Positions 8,836-16,753 of a DNA stretch of 64,000 nt are shown piece by piece (position 1 is the stretch's first letter; each line of letters starts with the position of its first letter). Under the pieces are notes generated by a model that saw nothing but the letters and a program-made list of their open reading frames with translations, did no database searches and was not told where the DNA came from. Origin of the DNA: Streptomyces sp. 150FB (GTDB lineage Bacteria; Actinomycetota; Actinomycetes; Streptomycetales; Streptomycetaceae). Made by a program: the position numbers and the translations under genes. The DNA lies in assembly GCF_000818195.1 (NCBI RefSeq), contig NZ_JTHL01000001.1, positions 8,352,063-8,416,062 on the forward strand, in the 5' to 3' direction.

Positions 8836-9876
8836 TCAGGGGCGCAGCAGGACCTTTCCGGTGCCGGGATCACCGCCGCCGACCAGCGCCACGGCCTCGG
8901 CGTAGCGCTCCAGCGGGAACTCATGGGTGATCAGCGGGCCCGGGTCGAGCAGCCCGGTGGTGAAGGCGCGTACGGCGAACGCCCAGGCGCCGGACGAGGC
9001 GCCGAAGACGCTGCGCACCGTCAGCTGGCTCAGCGAGAGGTGCGCCGGATCGATGCCGGTGGCGTCGGGCCCGAACATCCCGGCGAGGACGACGCCCCCG
9101 CCGCGCCGTGCCAGCAGGCAGGCGGAGGCGGCGGTGGAGGGGGCCCCGGCGCTCTCCACCACCAGGTCGTAGTGGGCGGTCAGCTCCTTGGCCTCCTCGG
9201 GGGTGCGGACCCCGGTCGCGCCGAACTGCTCGGCGAGATAGGCCCGTTGGACGCGGGGGTCGATGACGGTCAGCTCGGCGGGGGAGGAGGCCCCGAGGAG
9301 CTGGACGGCGAGCAGGCCCAGGGTTCCGGCGCCCACGACGGCGATCCGCATGCCCGGCTCGGGGACTCCGGCCCGTACGGCCGCCGCCGCCACGGCGGCG
9401 GGCTCCAGCAGGGCGGCGGACCGCAGGTCGGAATCGTCGGGGAGGAGGTGCAACAGGCGGGCGGGGACCACGACATGGTCGGCGAAACCCCCGGGGCGGG
9501 TGAAGCCCGTCTCGTCGTAACCGGCCGAGCACAGCGAGGTCTCACCGGTGCGGCAGCGGTCGCAGGTTCCGCAGGCCCGGAACCCCTCGGCGACGGTCCG
9601 GCGGCCGGTCAGCGCGGGGTCGACGCCTTGGCCGACCGCTTCGACGGTGCCCGACCACTCGTGCCCGGGGGTGACGGGGTAGCGGACATAGGCCGCGTCG
9701 CGCCGGCCGTCGTACACCTCGCGGTCGCTCATGCAGATACCGGCGGCAGCGACCCGTACGCGCACCTCCCCGGGGCCCGGCTCCGGCGGCTCGCCGCTCA
9801 CCAGGCGGTGGGCGCCGGGGCGTTCGACGACGATCGACCGGCTGCCACGGGGCGCGGCGTCCGACCGGCCGCTCAT
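8836..9876 (-). CDS. zinc-dependent alcohol (polyol/sugar) dehydrogenase
   Basis: A 346-residue medium-chain dehydrogenase. Catalytic zinc ligands C48 (GICMSD) and H72-E73 (GHEW) are present. The structural-zinc cysteines C102, C105, C108 and C116 are complete. The NAD-binding motif VVGAGTLGLLAVQLL lies in the second half. Such enzymes oxidise sugars, polyols or sugar acids such as L-galactonate or threonine analogues. The start overlaps the end of the enolase-superfamily gene by four bases, so both act in one pathway, likely oxidising a sugar or aldonate imported by the adjacent ABC system. Confidence 0.88.
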   Translation of the reverse strand: MSGRSDAAPRGSRSIVVERPGAHRLVSGEPPEPGPGEVRVRVAAAGICMSDREVYDGRRDAAYVRYPVTPGHEWSGTVEAVGQGVDPALTGRRTVAEGFRACGTCDRCRTGETSLCSAGYDETGFTRPGGFADHVVVPARLLHLLPDDSDLRSAALLEPAAVAAAAVRAGVPEPGMRIAVVGAGTLGLLAVQLLGASSPAELTVIDPRVQRAYLAEQFGATGVRTPEEAKELTAHYDLVVESAGAPSTAASACLLARRGGGVVLAGMFGPDATGIDPAHLSLSQLTVRSVFGASSGAWAFAVRAFTTGLLDPGPLITHEFPLERYAEAVALVGGGDPGTGKVLLRP

Positions 9877-11036
9877 CGGGGCGCCTTGGGGTCGCGTTTC
9901 TCCCAGCCCTCGGCCCAGAGGTCGAACCGCGCCTGCTGCTGCGGGAATTCGGCCGCCGCCGCCTCGTCGAACTCGACGCCGAGGCCCGGCGCGTGCGACA
10001 CCTCGAAGCAGCCCGTCGCGGGATCGACCTGGGGAGCGCCCTTGACCACCTTCTTGATCTCGGCGTCCGCGAAGTCGTTGAAGTGCTCAAGGATCTTGAA
10101 GTTCGGTGTGCAGGCGGCCAGTTGGAGGCTCGCTGCGGTCAGGACCGAACCGCCGACATTGTGCGGCGCGATCATCATGTAGTGGGTCTCGGCGGTGGCC
10201 GCGAGCTTCCTCGCCTCCAGGATGCCGCCGATGTGCCCGACGTCCGGCTGAATGATGTCGGCCGCCTGCGACTCGAAGAGTTCCCTGAACTCGATGCGGT
10301 CGTGCAAGCGTTCACCTGTGGCGATGGGCAGTTCGACCTTTTCGGCGACCTTGCGCAGCGCCTTCAGGTTCTCCGGCGGCACCGGCTCCTCCAGCCAGGC
10401 CGGCGCGTACGGCGTCATCTCGCGGGCGAGCCGTACGGCGGTGGACGGGCTGAACCGCCCGTGCATCTCCAGCATCAGCTCGGTGTCGGGCCCGATCGCG
10501 TCGCGTACGGCCTCGATCAGCGCCACCGCTTCATTGGAGGCGGCGCGGTCCAGCTCGAAGTGCCCGGTGCCGAACGGATCGATCTTCAGGGCCCGGTAGC
10601 CGCGCTCGACGACCGCCCGGGCCGCCTTGTGGTAGGCGTCCGGGGTGCGCTCGGTGGTGTACCAGCCGTTGGCGTACGCCTTGACCCGGTCGGTGACCTT
10701 GCCGCCGAGCAACTGCCACACGGGTACCCCGAGCGCCTTGCCCTTGATGTCCCAACAGGCCATCTCCACCACGGCGATGCCCGACATGACGATCTCGCCG
10801 GCCCGGCCGAAGTCGCCGTACTTCATGCGGCGTACGAGGTCCTCCACCGCGAACGGGTCGGAGCCGGCTATGTGGTTGGTCTCCGCCTCGCGCAGATAGC
10901 CGCGCAACGCGTCGGTCCTGCCGAGCATCCGGGTCTCACCGACGCCGGTGAGCCCCTCGTCGGTGTGGACGAGGACGTACGTGAGGTTGCGCCAGGGCGT
11001 TCCCACGACGTGTGTGCTGATTCCCGTGATGCGCAA
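9873..11036 (-). CDS. enolase-superfamily sugar acid dehydratase
   Basis: A 387-residue mandelate racemase/muconate lactonizing type enzyme, most like galactonate or related aldonate dehydratases. These take water from sugar acids to give 2-keto-3-deoxy acids with Mg2+. Metal-ligand segments are ELMLEMHGRFS, WLEEPVPPEN and IATGERLHDR. The catalytic base segments are RALKIDPFG and IIQPDVGHIGGI. I prefer a TTG start at 11036, with GGGAG eight bases upstream and the usual N-terminus LRITGISTHVV; an ATG at 11054 is the alternative. It is divergent from the IclR gene, its probable regulator. Confidence 0.85.
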   Translation of the reverse strand: MRITGISTHVVGTPWRNLTYVLVHTDEGLTGVGETRMLGRTDALRGYLREAETNHIAGSDPFAVEDLVRRMKYGDFGRAGEIVMSGIAVVEMACWDIKGKALGVPVWQLLGGKVTDRVKAYANGWYTTERTPDAYHKAARAVVERGYRALKIDPFGTGHFELDRAASNEAVALIEAVRDAIGPDTELMLEMHGRFSPSTAVRLAREMTPYAPAWLEEPVPPENLKALRKVAEKVELPIATGERLHDRIEFRELFESQAADIIQPDVGHIGGILEARKLAATAETHYMMIAPHNVGGSVLTAASLQLAACTPNFKILEHFNDFADAEIKKVVKGAPQVDPATGCFEVSHAPGLGVEFDEAAAAEFPQQQARFDLWAEGWEKRDPKAPR

Positions 11037-11089
11037 CGCGGTTGCTCCCAGCATGTGTTGGCGGCTCGCTCGTCGGTGGTGCCGCGCGT

Positions 11090-11115
11090 CGTTCGATATC
11101 TCGTCACGCGTTCGA
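11090..11115. promoter_or_regulatory. direct CGTTCGA repeat, candidate IclR site
   Basis: CGTTCGA occurs at 11090-11096 and again at 11109-11115, 19 bases apart (about two helical turns), between the divergent dehydratase and IclR genes. The second copy forms the palindrome TTCGAA. Position makes it a reasonable IclR operator; the assignment is weak. Confidence 0.35.
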
Positions 11116-11236
11116 AATTGTGGGCGTGACCGTATTCATGCGTTCCAGGGGTGTCAATGGGTTGCGCACGGGCTAGCCTGTGTTCGTCATACCGGTCACC
11201 GGCCGAAGCACCGAACAAGAGGGGGGATGGTCGCAC

Positions 11237-12007
11237 ATGGGACGGCTTGTTCCCGCGGTCACCCGGGCCCTGGACATCCTGGAACTGTTCCTGGAGGGCG
11301 ACGGGACGCTGTCGGCCCCGGACGTGATCCGGCGGCTCGGACTGCCCCGCACCACCGTGCACGAACTGCTCACCACACTCGCGGCCCGCTCGTACCTGGT
11401 GGCCGTGCCCGCGCGGCCCGGTCACTACCGGCTCGGCGTACGGAACTACCAACTCGGCAGCAGGTACGCGGAACAGCTCGACCTCGCGGCCGAGGGGCAG
11501 CAGGTCGCCCGCGAGGTCGCCGAGACCTGCGACGAGACGGTCCATGTCGCCGTCCTGGAGGACGCCGACGTGATCTACATCGCGAAGGTGGACTCCACCC
11601 ACGCGGTCAGAATGGTCTCGGCCGCCGGCCGCAGGCTGCCGGCACACTGCACCTCGGTCGGCAAGATGCTGCTTGCCTCGCTGCCCGAGACGGAGTTCGA
11701 AGCCCGCCTCGCCGGACGGGAGTTGATCGCGATGACACCCGACAGCGTCACCGATTACGCGGTGCTGCGGACGGAACTGACCTCCATCAGGGAGCGCGGT
11801 GTCGCCGTCGAGCACCGCGAGTCCAACCCCGATGTGAGCTGCGTCGCCGCGCCGGTGCGCGACAGCGCGGGACGGGTGGTCGCCGCGCTCTCCATCTCCG
11901 TACCGATGATCCGCTGGAGCGCCGAGCGCGAGCGGGAGCTCGCACGACTTGCCGTCGAGGGCGCGGGCACGCTCTCCGCCCGTCTCGGGCACCGGGGGCC
12001 GGCATGA
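11237..12007 (+). CDS. IclR-family transcriptional regulator
   Basis: A 256-residue regulator with an N-terminal winged helix (VTRALDILELFLEGDGTLSA, then LGLPRTTVHELLTTL). The C-terminal GAF-like effector domain includes DVIYIAKVDSTHAVRM and LPAHCTSVGKMLLASLP. The ATG at 11237 is chosen over an upstream in-frame ATG because a purine-rich GAGGGGGG lies about ten bases ahead. It ends with a four-base overlap into the SMP-30 gene and is divergent from the dehydratase/dehydrogenase/importer operon. It probably controls both sides in response to a sugar acid. Confidence 0.9.
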   Translation: MGRLVPAVTRALDILELFLEGDGTLSAPDVIRRLGLPRTTVHELLTTLAARSYLVAVPARPGHYRLGVRNYQLGSRYAEQLDLAAEGQQVAREVAETCDETVHVAVLEDADVIYIAKVDSTHAVRMVSAAGRRLPAHCTSVGKMLLASLPETEFEARLAGRELIAMTPDSVTDYAVLRTELTSIRERGVAVEHRESNPDVSCVAAPVRDSAGRVVAALSISVPMIRWSAERERELARLAVEGAGTLSARLGHRGPA

Positions 12008-12858
12008 GAGCGGGCGGTGTGAAACCGGAGGTCGCCGTACCCGAGCAGGCCAGACTCGGCGAAGGGCCCACCTGGGATCCGGCGACCGGCCGGCTGATCT
12101 GGGTGGACATCCTCTCCTCCCGCATCCACACCTTCGCCCCCGCCGACGGACGCCGTACGCTCACCCTCGCCGAACAGCACGTCGGTGCGGCCAAGCCCCG
12201 GGCGGGCGGGGGTCTGGTGGTCAACCTCCGCGACGGCGTGGGCCTTTACTCGGCCGACGGCGCCTTCTCCTGGCTGGTCCACGACCCGGTGGCGGGACGC
12301 AGGGGCAACGACGCGGCGATCGCGCCCGACGGCGCGCTCTGGGCGGGCAGCATGCGCTACGACGAAGCGCCGGGCGGGGGCAGACTGATCCGGGTCGCGC
12401 CGGACGGCACGGTCACGGAACACCTCACCGTCGGCGTCGGCAACGGCACGGGCTGGAGCCCCGACCGGCGGACGATGTACTACATCGACACCCCCACCGG
12501 CCGCATTGAGCAGTTCGCCTTCGACGGTGAACGCATCACCGGGCGGCGGACGTTGGCCGAGATCGAGCACGGCGCAGGCTCCCCCGACGGACTCACCGTG
12601 GACGCCGAGGGCTGCGTCTGGGCCGCCCTGTGGGACGGCGGCCAGATCCGCCGGTACACACCGCGCGGCGCGCTCGACCGTACGATCCACCTGCCCGTAC
12701 GCCGCCCCACCTCCTGCGCCTTCGGCGGTCCCGGCCTGCGGGACCTCTACATCACCTCGGCCCGCACCGGCCTCGACCGCCCCCACCCGCTCTCCGGCGC
12801 ACTGCTCGTCCTGCCGGACGCGGGGGAGGGACTGCCCGGCACCCCCTTCGGCGGCTGA
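12004..12858 (+). CDS. SMP-30/gluconolactonase family lactonase
   Basis: A 284-residue six-bladed beta-propeller lactonase that opens sugar lactones to aldonates. Metal-ligand positions of the family are recognisable: E20 in LGEGPTWDP, the Asn in GVGNGTGWSPD and the Asp in GSPDGLTVDAEG. RGNDAAIAPDGALWAGSM is also typical. It is translationally coupled to the IclR gene through ATGA and converges with the IlvD/Edd gene. With the dehydrogenase at 8836 it supplies the lactone-opening step of an oxidative sugar pathway. Confidence 0.9.
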   Translation: MRAGGVKPEVAVPEQARLGEGPTWDPATGRLIWVDILSSRIHTFAPADGRRTLTLAEQHVGAAKPRAGGGLVVNLRDGVGLYSADGAFSWLVHDPVAGRRGNDAAIAPDGALWAGSMRYDEAPGGGRLIRVAPDGTVTEHLTVGVGNGTGWSPDRRTMYYIDTPTGRIEQFAFDGERITGRRTLAEIEHGAGSPDGLTVDAEGCVWAALWDGGQIRRYTPRGALDRTIHLPVRRPTSCAFGGPGLRDLYITSARTGLDRPHPLSGALLVLPDAGEGLPGTPFGG

Positions 12859-12877
12859 CCGGGCCGCTCAGGGCCGC

Positions 12878-14596
12878 TCAGCCGGCGTACGGCTCCGGCA
12901 CGTCGCCCTCCCTGGCGAGGAAGGTGAAGTCGCAGCCCGTGTCGGCCTGGGTGACCTGGTCGTTGTACAGCGCGCCATAACCCCGCCCGTAACGCTGGGG
13001 CGGGGGCGTCCAGTCGGCCTTCCTCCGCGCCAACTCCTCGTCCGGTACGTCGAGTCGAAGCAGCCGCTCCTCGACGTCCAGCGTGATCAGGTCGCCGGTC
13101 CGCACGAGTGCGAGCGGGCCCCCGACGTACGACTCCGGCGCGATGTGCAGCACGCACGCGCCGTAACTCGTCCCGCTCATCCGGGCGTCGGAGATCCGCA
13201 CCATGTCCCTGACGCCCTGCCGCAGCAGATGGTCGGGGATCGGCAGCATGCCGTACTCGGGCATGCCGGGACCGCCCTTGGGCCCGGCGTTGCGCAGCAC
13301 CAGCACATGGTCGGCCGTGATGCCGAGATCCGGGTCGTTGATGGTGCGCTGCATGGTCCGGTAGTCGTCGAACACCACGGCGGGACCGGTGTGCCGGAGC
13401 AGCGCGGGCTCGGCGGCGATGTGCTTGATCACCGCGCCGTCCGGGCAGAGGTTGCCGCGCAGCACGGCGACACCGCCCTCATCGGCCAGCGCGTGGTCAC
13501 GGTCCCGGATCACATCGGTGTTGTGGACGCGCGCTCCGGCGAGCTGCGCGCGCAGCGTGGGGTGCGCGACGGTGGGCCGGTCGAGATGCAGCAGATCCGT
13601 CAACTGGGCGAGGAGACCCGGCAGTCCGCCCGCGAAGTGGAAGTCCTCCATCAGATACCGGCCGCCGGGACGCACATTGGCGAGGACCGGCACCCGCCGG
13701 GCCGTGCGGTCGAAGTCGTCCAGCGTCAGCTTGATCCCGCTCCGCCCGGCCATGGCGATCAGATGGATGACGGCGTTCGTCGAACCGCCGAGCGCGAGAA
13801 CGGTGGTGACGGCGTCCGCGTACGCCTCCCGGGTCAGGATCCGTGACAGCTTCAGGTCCCGGTGTACGAGATCCACCACCAGGCGCCCCGACGCGGCGGC
13901 CATCCGCTCATGGCCCGAGTCCACCGCCGGGATCGACGAGGCGCCCGGCACGGTCACCCCCAGCGCCTCGGCCGCCGCCGTCAGGGTGGACGCCGTGCCC
14001 ATCGTCATGCAGTGGCCGGGGGAGCGGGCGAGCCCGCTCTCCAGCTCGGCCAGCTCGCAGTCACCGATCAGACCGGCGCGCTTGTCGTCCCAGTACTTCC
14101 ACATGTCCGTGCCGGAGCCGAGGACTTCGTCGCGCCAGTGCCCCGGCAGCATCGGCCCGGCCGGCAGGAACACCGCGGGCAGATCAACGCTCGCCGCGCC
14201 CATCAGCAGCGCGGGTGTGGTCTTGTCGCAGCCGCCCATCAGCACCGCGCCGTCCACCGGGTAGGAGCGCAGCAACTCCTCGGTCTCCATGGCGAGAAGG
14301 TTCCGGTAGAGCATCGGGGTCGGCTTCTGGAACGTCTCCGACAGGGTGGAGACCGGGAATTCCAGCGGAAAGCCGCCGGCCTGCCACACACCGCGCTTCA
14401 CCGCCTGGGCCCGCTCCCGCAGATGGACATGGCAGGGGTTGATGTCGCTCCAGGTGTTGAGGATCGCGATCACCGGCTTGCCGAGGTGCTCCTCGGGGAG
14501 ATAGCCGAGCTGCCGGGTGCGGGCCCGGTGGCTGAACGACCGCAGGCCGTCCGTCCCGTACCACTGATGACTGCGCAGCTCCTCGGGCGTCTTCAC
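12878..14596 (-). CDS. IlvD/Edd family sugar acid dehydratase
   Basis: A 572-residue iron-sulfur dehydratase, closest in pattern to L-arabonate and other pentonate dehydratases rather than to branched-chain IlvD. Cluster ligands C55 (INPCHVHL), C123 (GGCDKTTPAL) and C196 (GHCMTMGTAST) are all present. It makes a 2-keto-3-deoxy acid from an aldonate. The GTG start at 14596 overlaps the DapA-family stop by four bases; an in-frame GTG at 14605 is possible. It works just before the DapA-family enzyme in the pathway. Confidence 0.88.
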   Translation of the reverse strand: MKTPEELRSHQWYGTDGLRSFSHRARTRQLGYLPEEHLGKPVIAILNTWSDINPCHVHLRERAQAVKRGVWQAGGFPLEFPVSTLSETFQKPTPMLYRNLLAMETEELLRSYPVDGAVLMGGCDKTTPALLMGAASVDLPAVFLPAGPMLPGHWRDEVLGSGTDMWKYWDDKRAGLIGDCELAELESGLARSPGHCMTMGTASTLTAAAEALGVTVPGASSIPAVDSGHERMAAASGRLVVDLVHRDLKLSRILTREAYADAVTTVLALGGSTNAVIHLIAMAGRSGIKLTLDDFDRTARRVPVLANVRPGGRYLMEDFHFAGGLPGLLAQLTDLLHLDRPTVAHPTLRAQLAGARVHNTDVIRDRDHALADEGGVAVLRGNLCPDGAVIKHIAAEPALLRHTGPAVVFDDYRTMQRTINDPDLGITADHVLVLRNAGPKGGPGMPEYGMLPIPDHLLRQGVRDMVRISDARMSGTSYGACVLHIAPESYVGGPLALVRTGDLITLDVEERLLRLDVPDEELARRKADWTPPPQRYGRGYGALYNDQVTQADTGCDFTFLAREGDVPEPYAG

Positions 14597-15504
14597 AGTC
14601 CCCACCCGCGCACCAGCGCGGCGACCTCTTCGCGCACGGGGTCAGGGAGTTGGCGGCTCGGTGGGCGCACCTCGGCGCGGCACAGGCCGAGTTCGGCGAG
14701 GGCCGCCTTGACCACCGTCACGTTGTCGGCGGACTGCCGGGCCGCGCGCAGCTCCTCGAACGGGCGGATACGCTCCCACACCCGCATCGCCTCGGCGAAG
14801 TCCCCGGCGCGCAGCGCGGCCAGCATGCCGGTCGACACCGAAGGGGCGACATTGACCAGCCCCGAGGTGAATCCGGTGGCGCCGGCCGACCAGTAGGCGG
14901 GCGCGTACAGTTCGGCGAGCCCGGCGACCCAGACGAAGCGGTCGAGGCCCGCGTCGCGCGCGAAGGCGGCGAACCGCGCCGCGTCACGGACCGCGTACTT
15001 CACCCCCACCACATTGGGGCAGAGCGCCCCGAGCCGATCGAGCGTCCGGCCGTCGAGTGCGGGGTCGCGGATGTACGGGACGACGCCAAGTCCGGGGACG
15101 GCGTCGGCGATCGACCGGTGGTAGTCGATCCAGCCGTCCCGCGCGACATAGGGGTGCACCGGCTGATGGATCATGATCATCGAGGCGCCGGTGTCCCTGG
15201 CGTGGCGGGCCGAGGCGATCGCCGTGGTCAGGTCGTGGCCGACGCCGGCCAGCACCTCGGCCCGGCCGCCGGCCTCCGCCACCGTCAACTCCGTGACCAG
15301 CAGCCGTTCTTCGGGCGAGAGCGCGTAGAACTCGCCGGTGTTGCCGTTCGGTGTGAGCGCCCGGATTCCGCCGTCCAGCAGGCGGCGCAGCAGCATCCGG
15401 TAGGCGTCCTGGTCGACGGTCCCGTCCTCGGCGAAGGGCGTCACGGGAATCGCGACGACATCGGCCAGGGCGGAACGGCACGGGTCAAGATCCGGCGCGT
15501 TCAC
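14593..15504 (-). CDS. DapA-family keto-deoxy sugar acid dehydratase/aldolase
   Basis: A 303-residue TIM-barrel Schiff-base enzyme of the dihydrodipicolinate synthase family. The Schiff-base lysine is K169 (VVGVKYAVRD) and the catalytic Tyr is Y144 (VVPYIRDP). The substrate-carboxylate loop reads TPNGNTGEFYALS. Because it follows an arabonate-type dehydratase, the likely reaction is dehydration or aldol cleavage of a 2-keto-3-deoxy acid (KdgD or AraD type), not lysine synthesis. The GTG start overlaps the GntR stop by four bases. Confidence 0.87.
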   Translation of the reverse strand: MNAPDLDPCRSALADVVAIPVTPFAEDGTVDQDAYRMLLRRLLDGGIRALTPNGNTGEFYALSPEERLLVTELTVAEAGGRAEVLAGVGHDLTTAIASARHARDTGASMIMIHQPVHPYVARDGWIDYHRSIADAVPGLGVVPYIRDPALDGRTLDRLGALCPNVVGVKYAVRDAARFAAFARDAGLDRFVWVAGLAELYAPAYWSAGATGFTSGLVNVAPSVSTGMLAALRAGDFAEAMRVWERIRPFEELRAARQSADNVTVVKAALAELGLCRAEVRPPSRQLPDPVREEVAALVRGWGL

Positions 15505-16169
15505 GCGGCGGCTCCTTCCGGGAAGGCGCGGCCGACGAAGCCCGCGATGTGGTCGTGCACGGCGCGTGCGGCGCCCTCGCCGTCACCGTCCTCCGCGAGC
15601 CGCAGGATCTCCCGGTGCTCCGCCGCCTCCCGGTCCCATGTCGGCGCCGCCGCCCAGGCGACGGCGGCCACCAGGGCCGACTGGTCACGGACCTCGTCCA
15701 GCATCCGCACCAGCAGCGGGTTGCCGCAGGGCAGATAGAGCGCGCGGTGGAAGTCCCGGTTCGCCAGGGAGCGGCTCGCCGTGTCGGCCGCCGCCTCGGC
15801 GCGTACGAGGGCGTCCGCCGCCTCCCGCACGCCGGTACGGGAGGCGGCGGACGCGCCGGAGGCGACCGTACGCCGTACCGCCTCGGGTTCGAGCAACAGC
15901 CGCACGTCGTACACCTCGTGGGCCATCGCCGCGTCCACCGTGCGCACCGTGACGCCCTTGTACTGGCTCGTCACCACCAGACCGCTGCCCGCGAGCGTCT
16001 TGAGCGCCTCGCGCACCGGTGTCTTCGACACCCCGAAGTGCGCGGCGAGTTCGGCCTCGACGAGCGGCCGCCCCGGACTCAGCTCACCCGTCAGGATGCC
16101 GTGTCTGACCGCGTCCAGCACGTACTGGGTACGGGAAGGGATCGTGGCCGGGGCGGGTGCGAAGGTCAT
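15501..16169 (-). CDS. GntR-family (FadR/FCD) transcriptional regulator
   Basis: A 222-residue regulator. The winged helix covers about residues 12-75, with LAAHFGVSKTPVREALKTL. The C-terminal FCD effector domain includes YDVRLLLEPEAV, NRDFHRALYLPCGN and AEHREILRLA, whose Asp and His residues usually hold a metal. The ATG at 16169 has AGAGG seven bases upstream and is preferred to a GTG at 16184. It heads the operon with the DapA- and IlvD-family genes, with a perfect palindrome at 16201-16229 just upstream. The effector is likely a sugar acid. Confidence 0.92.
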   Translation of the reverse strand: MTFAPAPATIPSRTQYVLDAVRHGILTGELSPGRPLVEAELAAHFGVSKTPVREALKTLAGSGLVVTSQYKGVTVRTVDAAMAHEVYDVRLLLEPEAVRRTVASGASAASRTGVREAADALVRAEAAADTASRSLANRDFHRALYLPCGNPLLVRMLDEVRDQSALVAAVAWAAAPTWDREAAEHREILRLAEDGDGEGAARAVHDHIAGFVGRAFPEGAAA

Positions 16170-16200
16170 CGGCGTTCCTCTCACGGAAACGGTGCGGGGT

Positions 16201-16229
16201 CATACTTCATATATGACGTATGAAGTATG
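16201..16229. promoter_or_regulatory. GntR operator (10-base perfect inverted repeat)
   Basis: CATACTTCAT at 16201-16210 and ATGAAGTATG at 16220-16229 are exact inverted copies, separated by ATATGACGT. The site lies 32-60 bases before the GntR ATG in a region that is AT-rich for this genome. It is almost certainly the autoregulatory operator of the GntR protein, overlapping its promoter. Confidence 0.8.
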
Positions 16230-16312
16230 ACCGAGAGGGACGCTAGGCGCCCGGCACCGAATCCGTCAACGGCGCGTGCCGCCGACGGGTCCGCCCGGCC
16301 GATGGGCACGCC

Positions 16313-16702
16313 TCAGAGGGCGTGCCCGGTCGTGGCGTCGACATGGTCGGGGATCTCGTCGTGCTGATCGCCGACCGACAGCGTCCCGGCCGGCTCGAAG
16401 AGCAGCAGCGAGGCGCCCCCCGGTGACGACGGCCGGTGCCAGACGCCGCGCGGGACGACGAACACGGAACCGCGCGCCAGCGTGACGGTCCGCTCGCCGC
16501 CGTCCTCGCGCAGGCCGATCGCCAGGTCGCCGTCCAGCACCTGGAAGAACTCGTCGGTGTCCTCGTGCACGTGCCAGATGTGGTCGCCGAGCACCTTGGC
16601 GACACGTACGTCGTAATCGTTCACGCGCGTCACGATGCGCGGGCTCCACACGGCGTCGAAGGAGTCGAGGGCCGTGCTCAGGGCGGTGGGTTCTGTAGGC
16701 AT
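16313..16702 (-). CDS. cupin domain protein
   Basis: A 129-residue single cupin barrel. The first metal motif HIWHVHEDTDEFFQVLDG supplies two His and a Glu. The second motif PRGVWHRPSS supplies the last His. Small cupins of this type bind a metal and may act as sugar-acid isomerases, dioxygenases or sensors; no specific function can be given. The start matches MPTEPTALSTALDSF. It is divergent from the GlxA-type regulator at 16754 across 51 bases, so that regulator may control it. Confidence 0.8.
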   Translation of the reverse strand: MPTEPTALSTALDSFDAVWSPRIVTRVNDYDVRVAKVLGDHIWHVHEDTDEFFQVLDGDLAIGLREDGGERTVTLARGSVFVVPRGVWHRPSSPGGASLLLFEPAGTLSVGDQHDEIPDHVDATTGHAL

Positions 16703-16753
16703 GTCAGCATCGTCCGCCTGGCGCGCGGCGGAGGCGAGTGCTATGAATCGCAT

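Noticed and set aside
7470..8924. A 484-residue minus-strand open frame
   Set aside because: It overlaps the U32-like and sugar-binding-protein genes in another frame and is Arg-rich throughout.
12878..14596. Calling the IlvD/Edd gene branched-chain dihydroxy-acid dehydratase
   Set aside because: Operon context with GntR and DapA-family genes, and the sugar-acid-type motifs, point to aldonate dehydration.
14593..15504. Calling the DapA-family gene dihydrodipicolinate synthase
   Set aside because: It sits in a sugar-acid operon beside an arabonate-type dehydratase, so a lysine-pathway role is unlikely.
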